64,000 bases of DNA from contig NZ_BLAW01000001.1 in assembly GCF_009617895.1 (NCBI RefSeq), forward strand, positions 1,231,001-1,295,000, read 5' to 3'. Each line of letters starts with the position of its first letter. The stretch's first letter is position 1. The DNA is from Prolixibacter sp. SD074 (lineage in GTDB: Bacteria > Bacteroidota > Bacteroidia > Bacteroidales > Prolixibacteraceae). The notes under the pieces are model-generated. The model was not told the origin of the DNA, did no database searches, and saw nothing but the letters and a program-made list of their open reading frames with translations. Below are positions 1-9,723 of the stretch, piece by piece. Position numbers and translations under genes: made by a program.

Positions 1-385
1 TATCTTTTTCCACCTCATAAATATATTCCGAAGTGAGCTTTTCATTAGCTCCAGGATTTACGACAATACAATTCTCTCCTTTTTCGTCCACTAATATGAT
101 CGCCGTTCCCGAAGGGATATCATCAACAATCAACGAAGAAGAAACATCCAGTCCTTCTTTACTATAATATTTAAATGCATTTCGCCCATTTGCATCTCTC
201 CCCAGACAAGTATTAAATTTAACGTCTCCTCCCAATCTATGTGCTGCCACAGCCTGATTAGCACCTTTTCCTCCCATCGTTTGAAAAAAAGTTGTTCCCA
301 CGATGGTTTCCCCCGCTGCTGGGAAGCTTTTAACAGTAGCAATCAGATCGGTATTTGAACTGCCTATTACTAATATTTTACCCAT
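1..385 (-). CDS. rbsK: Ribokinase, N-terminal part (runs off the window)
   Basis: This is the first 128 codons of a PfkB-family sugar kinase, read leftwards from the ATG at 385. It begins MGKILVIGSSNTDL and carries the ribokinase signature GGKGANQAVAAHRLGG at about residues 38-53, which lies in the substrate-binding region of ribokinases. Ribokinase phosphorylates D-ribose at O5 with ATP in the cytoplasm. The C-terminal catalytic GAGD segment lies outside the window, so completeness cannot be judged. It is the last visible gene of the minus-strand sugar locus. Another pentose or nucleoside kinase of the same family is possible. Confidence 0.85.
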   Translation of the reverse strand, partial: MGKILVIGSSNTDLIATVKSFPAAGETIVGTTFFQTMGGKGANQAVAAHRLGGDVKFNTCLGRDANGRNAFKYYSKEGLDVSSSLIVDDIPSGTAIILVDEKGENCIVVNPGANEKLTSEYIYEVEKD

Positions 386-596
386 GATCTTAAGTTTAAT
401 TTTTAAATCAACCTTTGTACGTTTTCCTTTTTCACTGGTAATTTATAATGGCATTCAGTTCCTTTTTCTTTATTGCTTTCGACTGGAAAAGTTTCTGGTA
501 TGCCACAAAAGCGGAAACATTCAAATAAATGAGCAATCATTTTTATTTCTTTATACACAATATTGCATAAGCAGAAATCGTATAATTGTTTTAAAA

Positions 597-2351
597 TTAC
601 TTTAGAGTCTCTTTTCGATTCGAACTGCTAACGCTTCCACCTTTACCGTTAATGATGCTTTTCACCACACTTTTCTTATTCCCGTTCAACCAAAAAATGA
701 CGATGTGGTGAATGTCGTTTTCCAATGCCTAAGATGTCTCAATAGCCTGATCGACAACGATCGGCGCATCGTAAAATACATTATAAATGCCAACACCCCA
801 GGCCTGATGTGTTTTAACATGATTAGAAACCTTGTATGAAGCATAGCCATAAGTTTTGCCGTGTTTCCAGGCATCAACCGAAGGCATATCATAAGGCATT
901 TCGCTTTGGTAAAAATAGAAGTGACCATTCTCACCATTCCAAAGTGTTTAATATTCCTGAAAATGTTCGTTAAACAATCCGTAAATCGTAACATTATTGC
1001 CATTGACGATTAAACCGTTGGCGCACCCGTTTTTGTCCCAGCCTACTCCGTTTCCATGGTCAGCCCTCCAAATCCATAAATGATCGGCATAAACATCATT
1101 ACTGTTGATCCCCAAACAATGTGAAGCAGATCCTTCGTGTGGGCCGCTGACCCTGAAAAACACGTCAAATATATAGCTGGGATTTGCCGCATGATTCTTT
1201 TTCGATCCTGGCTTTCCAACCTGCATAAGCGTTTCGGAAGGGTTGATGTTTGCATCAATAAGTAAACCGGCAACAGTTATTCCATCAGCGTCGGAAACTT
1301 CAATCGCCTTGTTCCCGTTTTCAGGTACCAGTGTTGCCATTCCAATTCCCATGATGACTGCTGTTCCGGGGCGGGTAATTTTCAGGCTTTCGTCTAATGA
1401 ATAAATTCCTGGCGTTAAAAGAATGTTCTTCCCTTTACCCAGCGTCTGGTTAATTAATTTGGCATTATTCGTACCAGGTTTGGCAACATAAAAATCATCG
1501 ATTGACACCGTCTTCTCTTTGTTGGTCTGCTCGTTCCAGTCTGTTCCCGATGAATTCTTCTTCAAGGCAGGTATTTTCAAATAAAATTTTTCTCCTGAAT
1601 AAATCAAGTACGGTTTTTCCCGTACTTCGGGTGTTTGTTTGATGGTCGTGACCGGTTTTTCGGGCCAATGTTCTTTGGGTGCGTTGACCACTCCAGTATA
1701 AACCATGTTCCAGACGCCGCCATCCCATTTTTTAGCGATAGAATTTCGTGTAAACCATTGCTGTTGTGCGCCGAAAAATACAGTCCCGTCGATTTTACAA
1801 TCGCCCATAAAACCGCCGATGGAATAACCCTCGAACAATTTCAGATTTTCTTTCACATAAATCCGACGTAACGGCGCAGCCTGAGAAATAGCCCAGGTGT
1901 TGGTGGAATCGGCAGCAAGCACGATTGTCAAATTTTCGGCTGCCCGCCAAAAGTTACAAAGTACATGTCCATCGCGATTCGATACCGACCTGACCGCTTC
2001 GTCGATCACTACATATTCCTGAGAATTACCCAGGCTCAGAATGTGCATGTAGTATCCAACTTTAATATCCAGCTTATAAGTTCCCGGTTTAAAAAGCAAG
2101 GCATATCGGTTTTCAGAAAACTCATTCGCCGGATAGAGCTGACCGGCATAAATTGAATCAATTAATGTTTGAATTTCGTGCATATCCATAGCAGGATCAA
2201 ACACAAATGTGTTTTTGCCAAATAAAGTCTGATCGTACCTGGCTGTAATCGCTTTTACACGTTCGGACAATGGCTTTGTGGTTTGCGAAAATCCAATCCG
2301 GATACGGAGAAATAGAATCAAAATACTTATCAAAGAATATTTAATGTTCAT
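597..2351 (-). pseudogene. Exported beta-helix (pectate-lyase-like) protein, two in-frame stops
   Basis: One continuous frame of 585 codons encodes an exported protein with an N-terminal hydrophobic segment (about residues 1-22) and beta-helix-like text such as NGLIVNGNNVTIYGLFNEHF. It is cut by TAA at 950-948, directly after HFQEY, and by TAG at 731-729. Recognisable family sequence continues past the first stop (TLWNGENGHFYFYQSEMPYD) and past the second (IINGKGGSV), ending at TAA 599-597. At the first stop the family usually has Q, so CAA to TAA is a likely single change. Such proteins are common in Bacteroidota polysaccharide loci and are often misnamed adenylyl cyclase. The intact first part (467 aa) may still be made. 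Substrate unknown. Confidence 0.75.
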
Positions 2352-2365
2352 TCGGGTTAGCAGTT

Positions 2366-5038
2366 TTATTTATTTTCATTCAGTGGTAGCCATACTTTTA
2401 CATCTCCACCAGTCTGACCTGCGTCAGCAAATGGAACCAATAACAGTTTCTCGTTTGTCTCTTCCTTTTTTGAATCGGGAAAGCGTACAATGTAAACTTG
2501 TTTCCCGATCCATACTTTGGGCAATAACCCGGTGCAATTTGCAGCTTCCGGTTCTTCAGCAAGAAGTTTCTCCTTTGCTCCCAGAGAAAACTCCTTTGGC
2601 AGATCAGGATTTAAAGACGAATCAAAAGCCAGAACCTGCGGTCCTCTTTGAAATGCGATTTGACCGGGATAGCTTTTGCCGCCATTTAAAACCTGACCCG
2701 GAATTTTGAAAGAAACTTTTATTTTGTCGCCTGATTTCCAAACACGTTTTATTTCCAGATACTGGTTGGCCGTTCCAGGATATTCTTTTCCGTTGACTTC
2801 GGCTATAAAAGAACTACTCCAGGATGGAACCCGCAATGCGAATGTGAAAAGACAAGTCTGAGAAGGATTTAGTGTGATCGTTTCACTTCCGGTTTCAGGA
2901 AAACTGCTTTCAATTTTTACGGATAGGTTGATATCCTTTTTATCGGCAGTGGTGATATTTTCCTTGTAGATTGCCGGACCAAACAGCATCAAGGTTGGAA
3001 TATTATTTACATTACCGATAGTTGAGTAAGGTATGAGTGCAATTCCTCTGGGAACACTTGAAGTACAACAGGAAATGCCACAGGAATATGGTTTTTTGCC
3101 CATCAACGGAGTATAGTAACTTACACATCCGGATTCAGGATTTTCAGCTCCAAATAGTTGATTGTAAATGGATTTTTCAATTTGCTCCATGTATTTTAAG
3201 TCGCCGGTAATAGCCAGCAAACGTTGGTTTAACTGAATCCAGGTTACGGTAACACATCCTTCACCGATATGATCCGTATCCGCCGCAGGCAATACATTAT
3301 CCCCCTGAAAATGCTCAAAAGAACTGGTCGTTCCGGTAATATACAATCGGTTGGAAACGATATCCTGCCAAGCTATTAAAACCGGTTTCAAGAGCTTGGG
3401 ATCTCCTGTAACCCGGTACAAATTTGCCAGACCAAGTAAATTCGAAAGCATTTCATAGGCTTTGCCATTGGCCACTTTATTCACCTGACCGGTTTCAAGC
3501 AAAGAACTGATAATCTTTGGGCCGTTTTTTTGTTCCCACGCTTCAAGAATATAATAGCAAAAATCCAGGTACTTCTTTTGTCCGGTATATTTATACAATT
3601 CTACCATTGGGTCCAAAACGCTGGTGGCGGCCATGCCGACATGTTCGCCTGACAAAATAATATCCCGCTGCCCGGATTTGTTTCCAAAAGTAGTACAAAG
3701 CAAATCGCCCATTCTTTTACAGGCATCCAAAGCAGGCTGATAACCTGTGGTGGTATAATAGGCAAGCAATCCGTACAAATTGTACTTATGCGACCAGACA
3801 TCCCAGCTTGTCCAGTAATCTTCAGGAGAATACGTTCCCAGGTAGCCATCCTTCAATTGAGCGTTCACCAATTCGTACATCATCCGGTCCATTTGCTTTT
3901 TAAGCCTCGGATCATGCGTGTTTTTCCAGACATTACAAGCCGCTTCCAAATATTTGCCGACATGCTCGCCAATCCAGGGATGACTTCCCGGTCGTTGCAA
4001 ATACCCACTCATGATTCCGTTTTCATCTACTTTTAAAAGGCGTTCTTCCAGATTTTGAGAAGAACGTTCTCCGAGATAACCCTGCAAAATTTGATTCTGA
4101 AAAGGAATGGAAGTATATACATCCTTAATTTTATCCTCTATCACTACCTTGGGTTCTGCGGCAACTTTGATTTCAATATTTTTATTGGCCAAATAAACCT
4201 GCTCGTTGTTGATCGTATCCGAACTCCCGCTTTCTGCAATTCCAAAGCTGACTTTAAAAATATCTGCATTTCCCGGTTTATAATCCTGAAAAGTTATGTC
4301 TGTTTCAGCACCCTTTTCAGGCTTCATTTCTACTTGCTTTTTTTCAGAATACACTTCTTTCCCCAATTTATCTTTTATTGAATAGTTCACTGTACCAACG
4401 AAGGCGTTATTGCTGTTGTTTGTGAACTGAATTTTTGTGATAAATCCGTTGTTTCCGGTTTCAGAAATGGAATGTCGAACGGAGATATAATCCGTCCACT
4501 GAACCGGGCCAATACTATAGGGTCCCTGGTACATGCCTATTCCTCCGTTATCGAGACTGAAAACCCTCACCGCTATTAAATTCTCTTTATCCCATTGTAT
4601 TTCATTTCCGGAAATAATATATTCCCTTTCCACATCCCATTTAGTTTTATAATCAGGAGGTAAAGAACCGGTTTGCCCAATCAGTTTGCCATTAAAAAAG
4701 GTTTGATCCACATCGTCAATCTTGCCGAGACAAAGTTTCATTTCTTTCCCATTTTCTACGGCACTTTTCATACTTGAAGGAATAACTATTTTTACTCGAT
4801 ACCAGGCGTAAACATTGTCTTTTAATTCTTTTGTCGACCAGCTTGCACCTGTTTGCATGTTATCCCAGCCGGAATCATCAAAAGCAGGACTTGCCCATTC
4901 AATATTGTCTCCCAGCTTAAACTTCCAATGGTTGGGTAAATGTGCAGTTTGTGATTGCGCGGGATAAAAAAAGATTATCGGGAAGAAAACAAACAAGCAA
5001 TATTGTTTTAGTTTTTGAGTAATGAGTATAGATTTCAT
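2366..5038 (-). CDS. Secreted GH127-like (DUF1680) glycosidase with N-terminal beta-sandwich
   Basis: An 890-aa exported enzyme. The signal peptide covers about residues 1-30. A GH2-type sugar-binding beta-sandwich follows (about 36-190; WKFKLGD and WYRVKI), then the (alpha/alpha)6 DUF1680/GH127 barrel (about 300-700) and a C-terminal beta-domain. GH127 beta-L-arabinofuranosidases bind zinc through an E-x-C motif and a later Cys pair, one Cys being the nucleophile. Here E593-G-C595 and C657-C658 fit that pattern, so an active enzyme releasing L-arabinofuranose or a related sugar is plausible. It lies 14 bp upstream of the broken beta-helix gene in the same direction. Exact substrate is not readable from sequence. 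Confidence 0.8.
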   Translation of the reverse strand: MKSILITQKLKQYCLFVFFPIIFFYPAQSQTAHLPNHWKFKLGDNIEWASPAFDDSGWDNMQTGASWSTKELKDNVYAWYRVKIVIPSSMKSAVENGKEMKLCLGKIDDVDQTFFNGKLIGQTGSLPPDYKTKWDVEREYIISGNEIQWDKENLIAVRVFSLDNGGIGMYQGPYSIGPVQWTDYISVRHSISETGNNGFITKIQFTNNSNNAFVGTVNYSIKDKLGKEVYSEKKQVEMKPEKGAETDITFQDYKPGNADIFKVSFGIAESGSSDTINNEQVYLANKNIEIKVAAEPKVVIEDKIKDVYTSIPFQNQILQGYLGERSSQNLEERLLKVDENGIMSGYLQRPGSHPWIGEHVGKYLEAACNVWKNTHDPRLKKQMDRMMYELVNAQLKDGYLGTYSPEDYWTSWDVWSHKYNLYGLLAYYTTTGYQPALDACKRMGDLLCTTFGNKSGQRDIILSGEHVGMAATSVLDPMVELYKYTGQKKYLDFCYYILEAWEQKNGPKIISSLLETGQVNKVANGKAYEMLSNLLGLANLYRVTGDPKLLKPVLIAWQDIVSNRLYITGTTSSFEHFQGDNVLPAADTDHIGEGCVTVTWIQLNQRLLAITGDLKYMEQIEKSIYNQLFGAENPESGCVSYYTPLMGKKPYSCGISCCTSSVPRGIALIPYSTIGNVNNIPTLMLFGPAIYKENITTADKKDINLSVKIESSFPETGSETITLNPSQTCLFTFALRVPSWSSSFIAEVNGKEYPGTANQYLEIKRVWKSGDKIKVSFKIPGQVLNGGKSYPGQIAFQRGPQVLAFDSSLNPDLPKEFSLGAKEKLLAEEPEAANCTGLLPKVWIGKQVYIVRFPDSKKEETNEKLLLVPFADAGQTGGDVKVWLPLNENK

Positions 5039-5056
5039 ATTTCAGTTATTTCGTTG

Positions 5057-5203
5057 TTAATTTACTAATTCAAAACTGTCCTTCAGCCGAATATCCCTTG
5101 ATGATGCCCCGATCATTAAATCGAATTTCCCGGGTTCGGCCACTATTTGTAAATTTTTGATTGTAATTGCTAATATTTCAGGGCGTCCTGACAATAATAC
5201 CTG
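5057..5203 (-). pseudogene. C-terminal remnant of a GH3 beta-glycosidase
   Basis: The gap between the two glycosidase genes encodes, on the minus strand, about 48 residues ending EPGKFDLMIGASSRDIRLK then DSFELVN and a stop. This matches the end of the fibronectin-III-like domain that closes GH3 enzymes (EPGxFxxMIGxSSxDIRL). An in-frame TAA precedes it and no start or catalytic domain is present. It is therefore the tail of a gene otherwise deleted from this locus. Confidence 0.6.
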
Positions 5204-5256
5204 TTAATATAATCATTAATCTGTTGTTCATAAAATAGGCAATGTTTTTGTAACAT

Positions 5257-7773
5257 CTACCTTTTGTCCGTTATTAAATACGTTCGCCCAGCTAGTGTAG
5301 CAAACGATATGGAATTTTTTGACTTGTCTGCTTTTATTTCAGTTCTTTTATTCCCATTGTAAACACTAATATATGTCCAATTTTCAGGGACTTTTATCAC
5401 GCATACATTTCCATTTCGAGACAGTATTTCGATATTTTGTGTTTTTCCATTTTCCCATGTTGCCGATACCCTAAAGCCTTTGTTTGCCTGAAGATTTCTA
5501 AAAAGCAAAGGCTTTTGAACAAACGCTGGCATTATGCATGGAAATACCTGCAGCGTATCGTTGAACGACTGCAACAACATTTCGTTTATACTAACATTGA
5601 GCATACCATACGGCATGAGAAAGTATCCTGCGCCTTTTCCCTGTCCAAATTCGCTAAAGGTATTGTACTCGGCAGAATCGAGCCTATCCCTGATATTTAT
5701 TTTGCTTTTTGTTAAAAGCCATTCGAGTTCTTCGGGCATTTTTAACCGTGCAACAACATCATAAAGTTGCAGGTTGTAATTAAAATTCCAGCCAAGTAAG
5801 TCTTTATTCTTAATTACCCGGTATGTATTAAAGACTTTAGTTGTATCCATATTGTCAAGAAATGTTGGGTAAACGCAATTAAATTGTGCACATGCAGCCA
5901 CCTCACGTTTTGGGAAAGGATCTGGGTTGTATGCAAGTGAATCGGTACGGTTTCGGTAGGTTAGGTAAAACGAATCGGTTTGCGGAAGTATTAAACGGGA
6001 ATTACAGTCTTCCCATTTTGCCCTCAATTTGGTATCGACATTCATTTTTTTTGCTAAGCCAGCAGTAGTTTCCAGTGTCCATTTGGCAGGCGCTACGGCA
6101 TCAATTACATCATCGCTTTCGCCCCAATGGTAGTTTATACCATATTTAAAAACCGGTTCATCATAAGTGTGTACTTCCCAATCCTTGTTGTTGTATCTTT
6201 CCCTTGTCCAAAAGCCATACGAACCGCCTTCATTATTGGCGAACCCGGACCAAAAGTTACAAAAGGATTTTAGCTGCGGGTACAATATGTTGTTGAGAAA
6301 AGTTGTATCGCCGGTTACACTGAAGTATTCGTGCATGAGATAAGCATAATTGCCCGATGAACTGCACACCATAGTACCCCATGGGTTAGGCCCGAAAGAA
6401 TAATTTAACTGGTTCCCATAGTTCCCCGAATCGGTAGGCATGGTTTTGCGAAAATGTTTAAAGACGTTTAATACATAATCTTCACGTCCGGTTTGCATTA
6501 AAAAGTCATAAACAGGTACATTGTCCATTCCCCAACCAAAGCCGGTATATGAACTGCTTGTTAACATCGATACACAGGGATAATAATCACCATATCTGAG
6601 ATTCCCTGCTATAATCAGGGCCGAACGGTAATATAACTTGCATAAATCTTTCCAGGGAAGCAGCACATAAGAACGATTCCAGAATTCGTGTACACTATTG
6701 CAATGATCCTTGAACACTTTATCGTAATTCGTTTTTACCAAACGGTCTACTTCTTTAGTGTTGGCAAGTACTGGGTCACTTGCGTTTTTTGAGGTAACAA
6801 TCCCCTGGTAGATTGTAAATGAGCTTGAATCACCGGGATTTAAGGGCGAATTAACAGTTATCTTACCTGTTTCGTTGGCTGTGTATGTACGGATACCAGA
6901 AACTTCGAGGTAAACCGAAAGTTCGTGCAACAGCCAGTCTTCCTTTAAGTGCAAAGCTAAACCCTTCCCTGCTTTGGTGAAGTTAAACCTTTGTCCGTGA
7001 TAAGATACAATAGGTTCTGCAACACAACCGGCATTTACGTGCTTCCTGGATATATTCTTTATTTTATAATGGAAAACAGCAACACGGTTATTGGCCCAAG
7101 ATGCGTAACTCGTAATTTGAACCTGCAGCTGCTGTTTATAGGTAAATTCCGTTATACAACAATTGTTCCACAAGTTCATGCGTTGTTTATAGTTGGTAAT
7201 GGCGGTATCATTTGCCTCAAAAACATTGTCGATGGTAGGGAAAATAGAATTACGGATACTTAATTGTCCGCGTCCATATTCATTTCCGTGCTCATGCCAT
7301 TTGGATTTAACCCAACTCTCATTGTAATTAATGGTTGGTTGTTGGCTGGTGCCGTAATGGTATAGGGCCGACAGAAGTTCGGAACTTTTATAATTTCCAA
7401 TACTAACATCTATTGCGTCACGATCAGCAGCTTCAGGGTACTCGAGATTTTTTGAGTCTATTATAAAAGGAAGAGATTGAGCGCCAAGAGCATCTACAAA
7501 CATACCTAATTGACCATTTCCCACATAATAATTATTGTACCGATTTTGCAAACTTGTTTCTTTCAAAAAACCATTGTGATACATATCGAACTGGTTTAAA
7601 ATGCCGCTCAAATCTCCCTTGTCCATGTTTTGAACATCGGAATCTGTCCACCATTGTTTTGCTTCAAAACTCAAAGCTGAATCAGGCAGTATTTGGGCAT
7701 TGACAATGCTTGATAAACAGACAAAAGTCAAAAAAAATTGAATTTTCAAAATACGTGAAATTGAATTGTTCAT
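5257..7773 (-). CDS. Exported six-hairpin-type glycoside hydrolase
   Basis: An 838-aa protein with a signal peptide (about residues 1-26, ending VNAQ). An N-terminal beta-rich domain with NNYYVGNGQLGMFVDALGA (about 80-100) is followed by a helical, aromatic-rich region (about 370-700), as in (alpha/alpha)6-barrel families such as GH65/GH95/GH63, and a short C-terminal beta-domain. The architecture and its place between SusD and GH127 genes support a periplasmic or surface glycosidase. I cannot assign the CAZy family or catalytic acids with confidence. The next upstream gene is susD, 367 bp away beyond a strong terminator, so this gene probably has its own promoter in that gap. Confidence 0.6.
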   Translation of the reverse strand: MNNSISRILKIQFFLTFVCLSSIVNAQILPDSALSFEAKQWWTDSDVQNMDKGDLSGILNQFDMYHNGFLKETSLQNRYNNYYVGNGQLGMFVDALGAQSLPFIIDSKNLEYPEAADRDAIDVSIGNYKSSELLSALYHYGTSQQPTINYNESWVKSKWHEHGNEYGRGQLSIRNSIFPTIDNVFEANDTAITNYKQRMNLWNNCCITEFTYKQQLQVQITSYASWANNRVAVFHYKIKNISRKHVNAGCVAEPIVSYHGQRFNFTKAGKGLALHLKEDWLLHELSVYLEVSGIRTYTANETGKITVNSPLNPGDSSSFTIYQGIVTSKNASDPVLANTKEVDRLVKTNYDKVFKDHCNSVHEFWNRSYVLLPWKDLCKLYYRSALIIAGNLRYGDYYPCVSMLTSSSYTGFGWGMDNVPVYDFLMQTGREDYVLNVFKHFRKTMPTDSGNYGNQLNYSFGPNPWGTMVCSSSGNYAYLMHEYFSVTGDTTFLNNILYPQLKSFCNFWSGFANNEGGSYGFWTRERYNNKDWEVHTYDEPVFKYGINYHWGESDDVIDAVAPAKWTLETTAGLAKKMNVDTKLRAKWEDCNSRLILPQTDSFYLTYRNRTDSLAYNPDPFPKREVAACAQFNCVYPTFLDNMDTTKVFNTYRVIKNKDLLGWNFNYNLQLYDVVARLKMPEELEWLLTKSKINIRDRLDSAEYNTFSEFGQGKGAGYFLMPYGMLNVSINEMLLQSFNDTLQVFPCIMPAFVQKPLLFRNLQANKGFRVSATWENGKTQNIEILSRNGNVCVIKVPENWTYISVYNGNKRTEIKADKSKNSISFATLAGRTYLITDKR

Positions 7774-8087
7774 TCCATAAAGATTTTTTTTGTACTAAAA
7801 TATTTAATAGTGCAATAATTTTAATTCCGTTTTGATTAGGATGAATTTTTTAGAAATTAAACAATTTAACTAATTCACATTTATCTTGAACAGAACATTC
7901 TTTGTTGAAACATCAGTCATCTGTTAAAACCACGAGGCGCTACTACCTATAATAATTGCTGAATGTGGTCAGACAACTTTTCTCTATCAATAATAAATTT
8001 GATCGTTCTATATTTGCCGTGTATACTGCTTCGCAGAAGGCATCATAAAAAATTAAGGTACAGGATATTGGATTAAAGAAAAACTAA

Positions 8088-8125
8088 AGAATCTTTTTGT
8101 GGCTGTAACACCACAAAAAGATTCT
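8088..8125 (-). terminator. Strong hairpin terminator after susCD
   Basis: A perfect 15-bp inverted repeat (8088-8102 and 8111-8125) with an 8-nt loop lies 15 bp past the susD stop. On the minus strand it is followed by a T-rich run. The rest of the 367-bp gap 7774-8140 shows no gene; it should contain the promoter of the glycosidase gene starting at 7773, but I see no clear TAnnTTTG box there. Confidence 0.75.
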
Positions 8126-8140
8126 AATAATTAAGTTTAA

Positions 8141-9712
8141 TTATTCCCAGTTCTTATTTTGTTTTAAAACTCCGGCAGACAGATCAATTTGTGTCTGTGG
8201 AATTGGATAGAAATTATCTTTTGGGTACTGAAATCCATTTGGTCCCAAAACGGTTTTTGCCTGCCCGGTACGCACCAGATCAAAGAAATAATCATTCTCG
8301 AATGCCAATTCGAAACGACGTTCATCCCAGATCTTTTGTAAGGTAATATTGGCCGTAGTTAGCGGTGTTTCTTTCACGCGTGCCCGAACTAAATTAATAG
8401 AATTTACGGCCTCTTGTAAATTCCCCAGATTAAATTCAGCTTCTGCATCAATAAGTATCACATCGGCATATCTGAATAATCTCAGGTTTTGCTCAATTAA
8501 CCGTTGCCAACCACCAAAACCTTTGTCATCAAGCCTTGACTCATACGCCTTAAAATTAAACCGGCACCTAGCATTTCCTGTTGCATTTGGGTTAGCGGCA
8601 ACTGAACCGGTTCCCGCCTGAAATACCCCGTTGGGATCAACGATATCACCATCGGGTAAAATCAATCCCTGGAAAGCTACGGATTGCCTGAACCGGATGG
8701 TATCATCTGTTCGGGCGGCCCAATCTGTAATTAGTTTATCACTTGGCGCGTTAAAGCCCCATCCATTCAATGTTGTGGCCCACTGGTACTGGCATGCAGA
8801 ACTATGGTTGGTCCCATAATAGCTGATATTGACGCTCCCGTTTTGCATCTCAAATATTGACTCATCACAATTTTCGTATGGAAGCCTGAACAAGTAGAAG
8901 AAGCTACTATCGCCTCTATCAGTAAACAGGCGATAAAAGTTACTGCTAATTACAGCATCGGTAGTTGCTTTTACATCGGCCCAGGACCTTCCGTTAATAG
9001 CTTGTCCATCATCTGTGAAATTGGCTCCGCTCGCTTCGTACATTTTTACTTTTGCTAAAAGCGCCAACCCTGCCCAAGATGTAACCCGTCCTTTATTGTT
9101 GATGTCCCAAGCTGCTGTTCTGCCATTAGCAATAGTATATTCCAAATCGCTTTCAATAAATTTATAAACATCTGCGAAAGATGATTTAGGTAAATTATAG
9201 TTCCCGTCTTCGGGAATACCATCATAAATAACTACTTCACCAAATGTTTTAGCCAAATCAAAATACAACCATGCCCTGATAAATTTAGCTTCTGCTATTA
9301 AAGATTTTTTAGTTGCTTCATCCATATCAATATTGGGGATATTGGTAATAGCCTGGTTACAAAAATTAATTACATTGTATCTCCCCCTCCAATTATTTCC
9401 AATGTTTATATGGGTAGAGGTGCTTGTGAAATTTGAAAATTGATATACGACAACCTGGTCACTGGCGGCACCGCCTTTAACCGTATTCCCGGAAGCCATT
9501 TCGGAAACGCCAAAAGTAGAAGGATCAAAAAAATCCCACCCAGTTAAGCCGCCATAACAAGCATTTACCGCTTTTTGTGCATCGTCTGCATTTTGAAAAA
9601 ATTGAACTGGCGGTTTTTGGTTGTATGGTGCAAAATCAAGTTCATTATTACAAGAAAATGTAATGATTCCGAAAAAGGAAAAAATGAGTATTTTAAATGT
9701 ATTATTTTTCAT
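8141..9712 (-). CDS. SusD/RagB-family nutrient-binding lipoprotein
   Basis: A 523-aa outer-membrane lipoprotein. The lipoprotein signal ends at FSC with the lipid-bearing Cys at residue 21. The body has the SusD pattern: an N-terminal segment with ADDAQKAVNACYGGLTGWDF, TPR-like helices with LIAEAKFIRAWLYFDLAKTFGEVV (about 138-162), and the conserved tail RADVILIDAEAEFNLGNLQEA, RRFELAFENDYFFDLVRTG. SusD proteins cap the SusC transporter and bind glycan at the cell surface. It starts 11 bp after susC and ends before a terminator, so the two form one transcription unit. Confidence 0.95.
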   Translation of the reverse strand: MKNNTFKILIFSFFGIITFSCNNELDFAPYNQKPPVQFFQNADDAQKAVNACYGGLTGWDFFDPSTFGVSEMASGNTVKGGAASDQVVVYQFSNFTSTSTHINIGNNWRGRYNVINFCNQAITNIPNIDMDEATKKSLIAEAKFIRAWLYFDLAKTFGEVVIYDGIPEDGNYNLPKSSFADVYKFIESDLEYTIANGRTAAWDINNKGRVTSWAGLALLAKVKMYEASGANFTDDGQAINGRSWADVKATTDAVISSNFYRLFTDRGDSSFFYLFRLPYENCDESIFEMQNGSVNISYYGTNHSSACQYQWATTLNGWGFNAPSDKLITDWAARTDDTIRFRQSVAFQGLILPDGDIVDPNGVFQAGTGSVAANPNATGNARCRFNFKAYESRLDDKGFGGWQRLIEQNLRLFRYADVILIDAEAEFNLGNLQEAVNSINLVRARVKETPLTTANITLQKIWDERRFELAFENDYFFDLVRTGQAKTVLGPNGFQYPKDNFYPIPQTQIDLSAGVLKQNKNWE

Positions 9713-9723
9713 TTTTAGTACTT

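Noticed and set aside
2278..2709. Plus-strand 143-codon frame over the end of the GH127 gene
   Set aside because: It lies fully antisense to two well-supported genes with no domain of its own.
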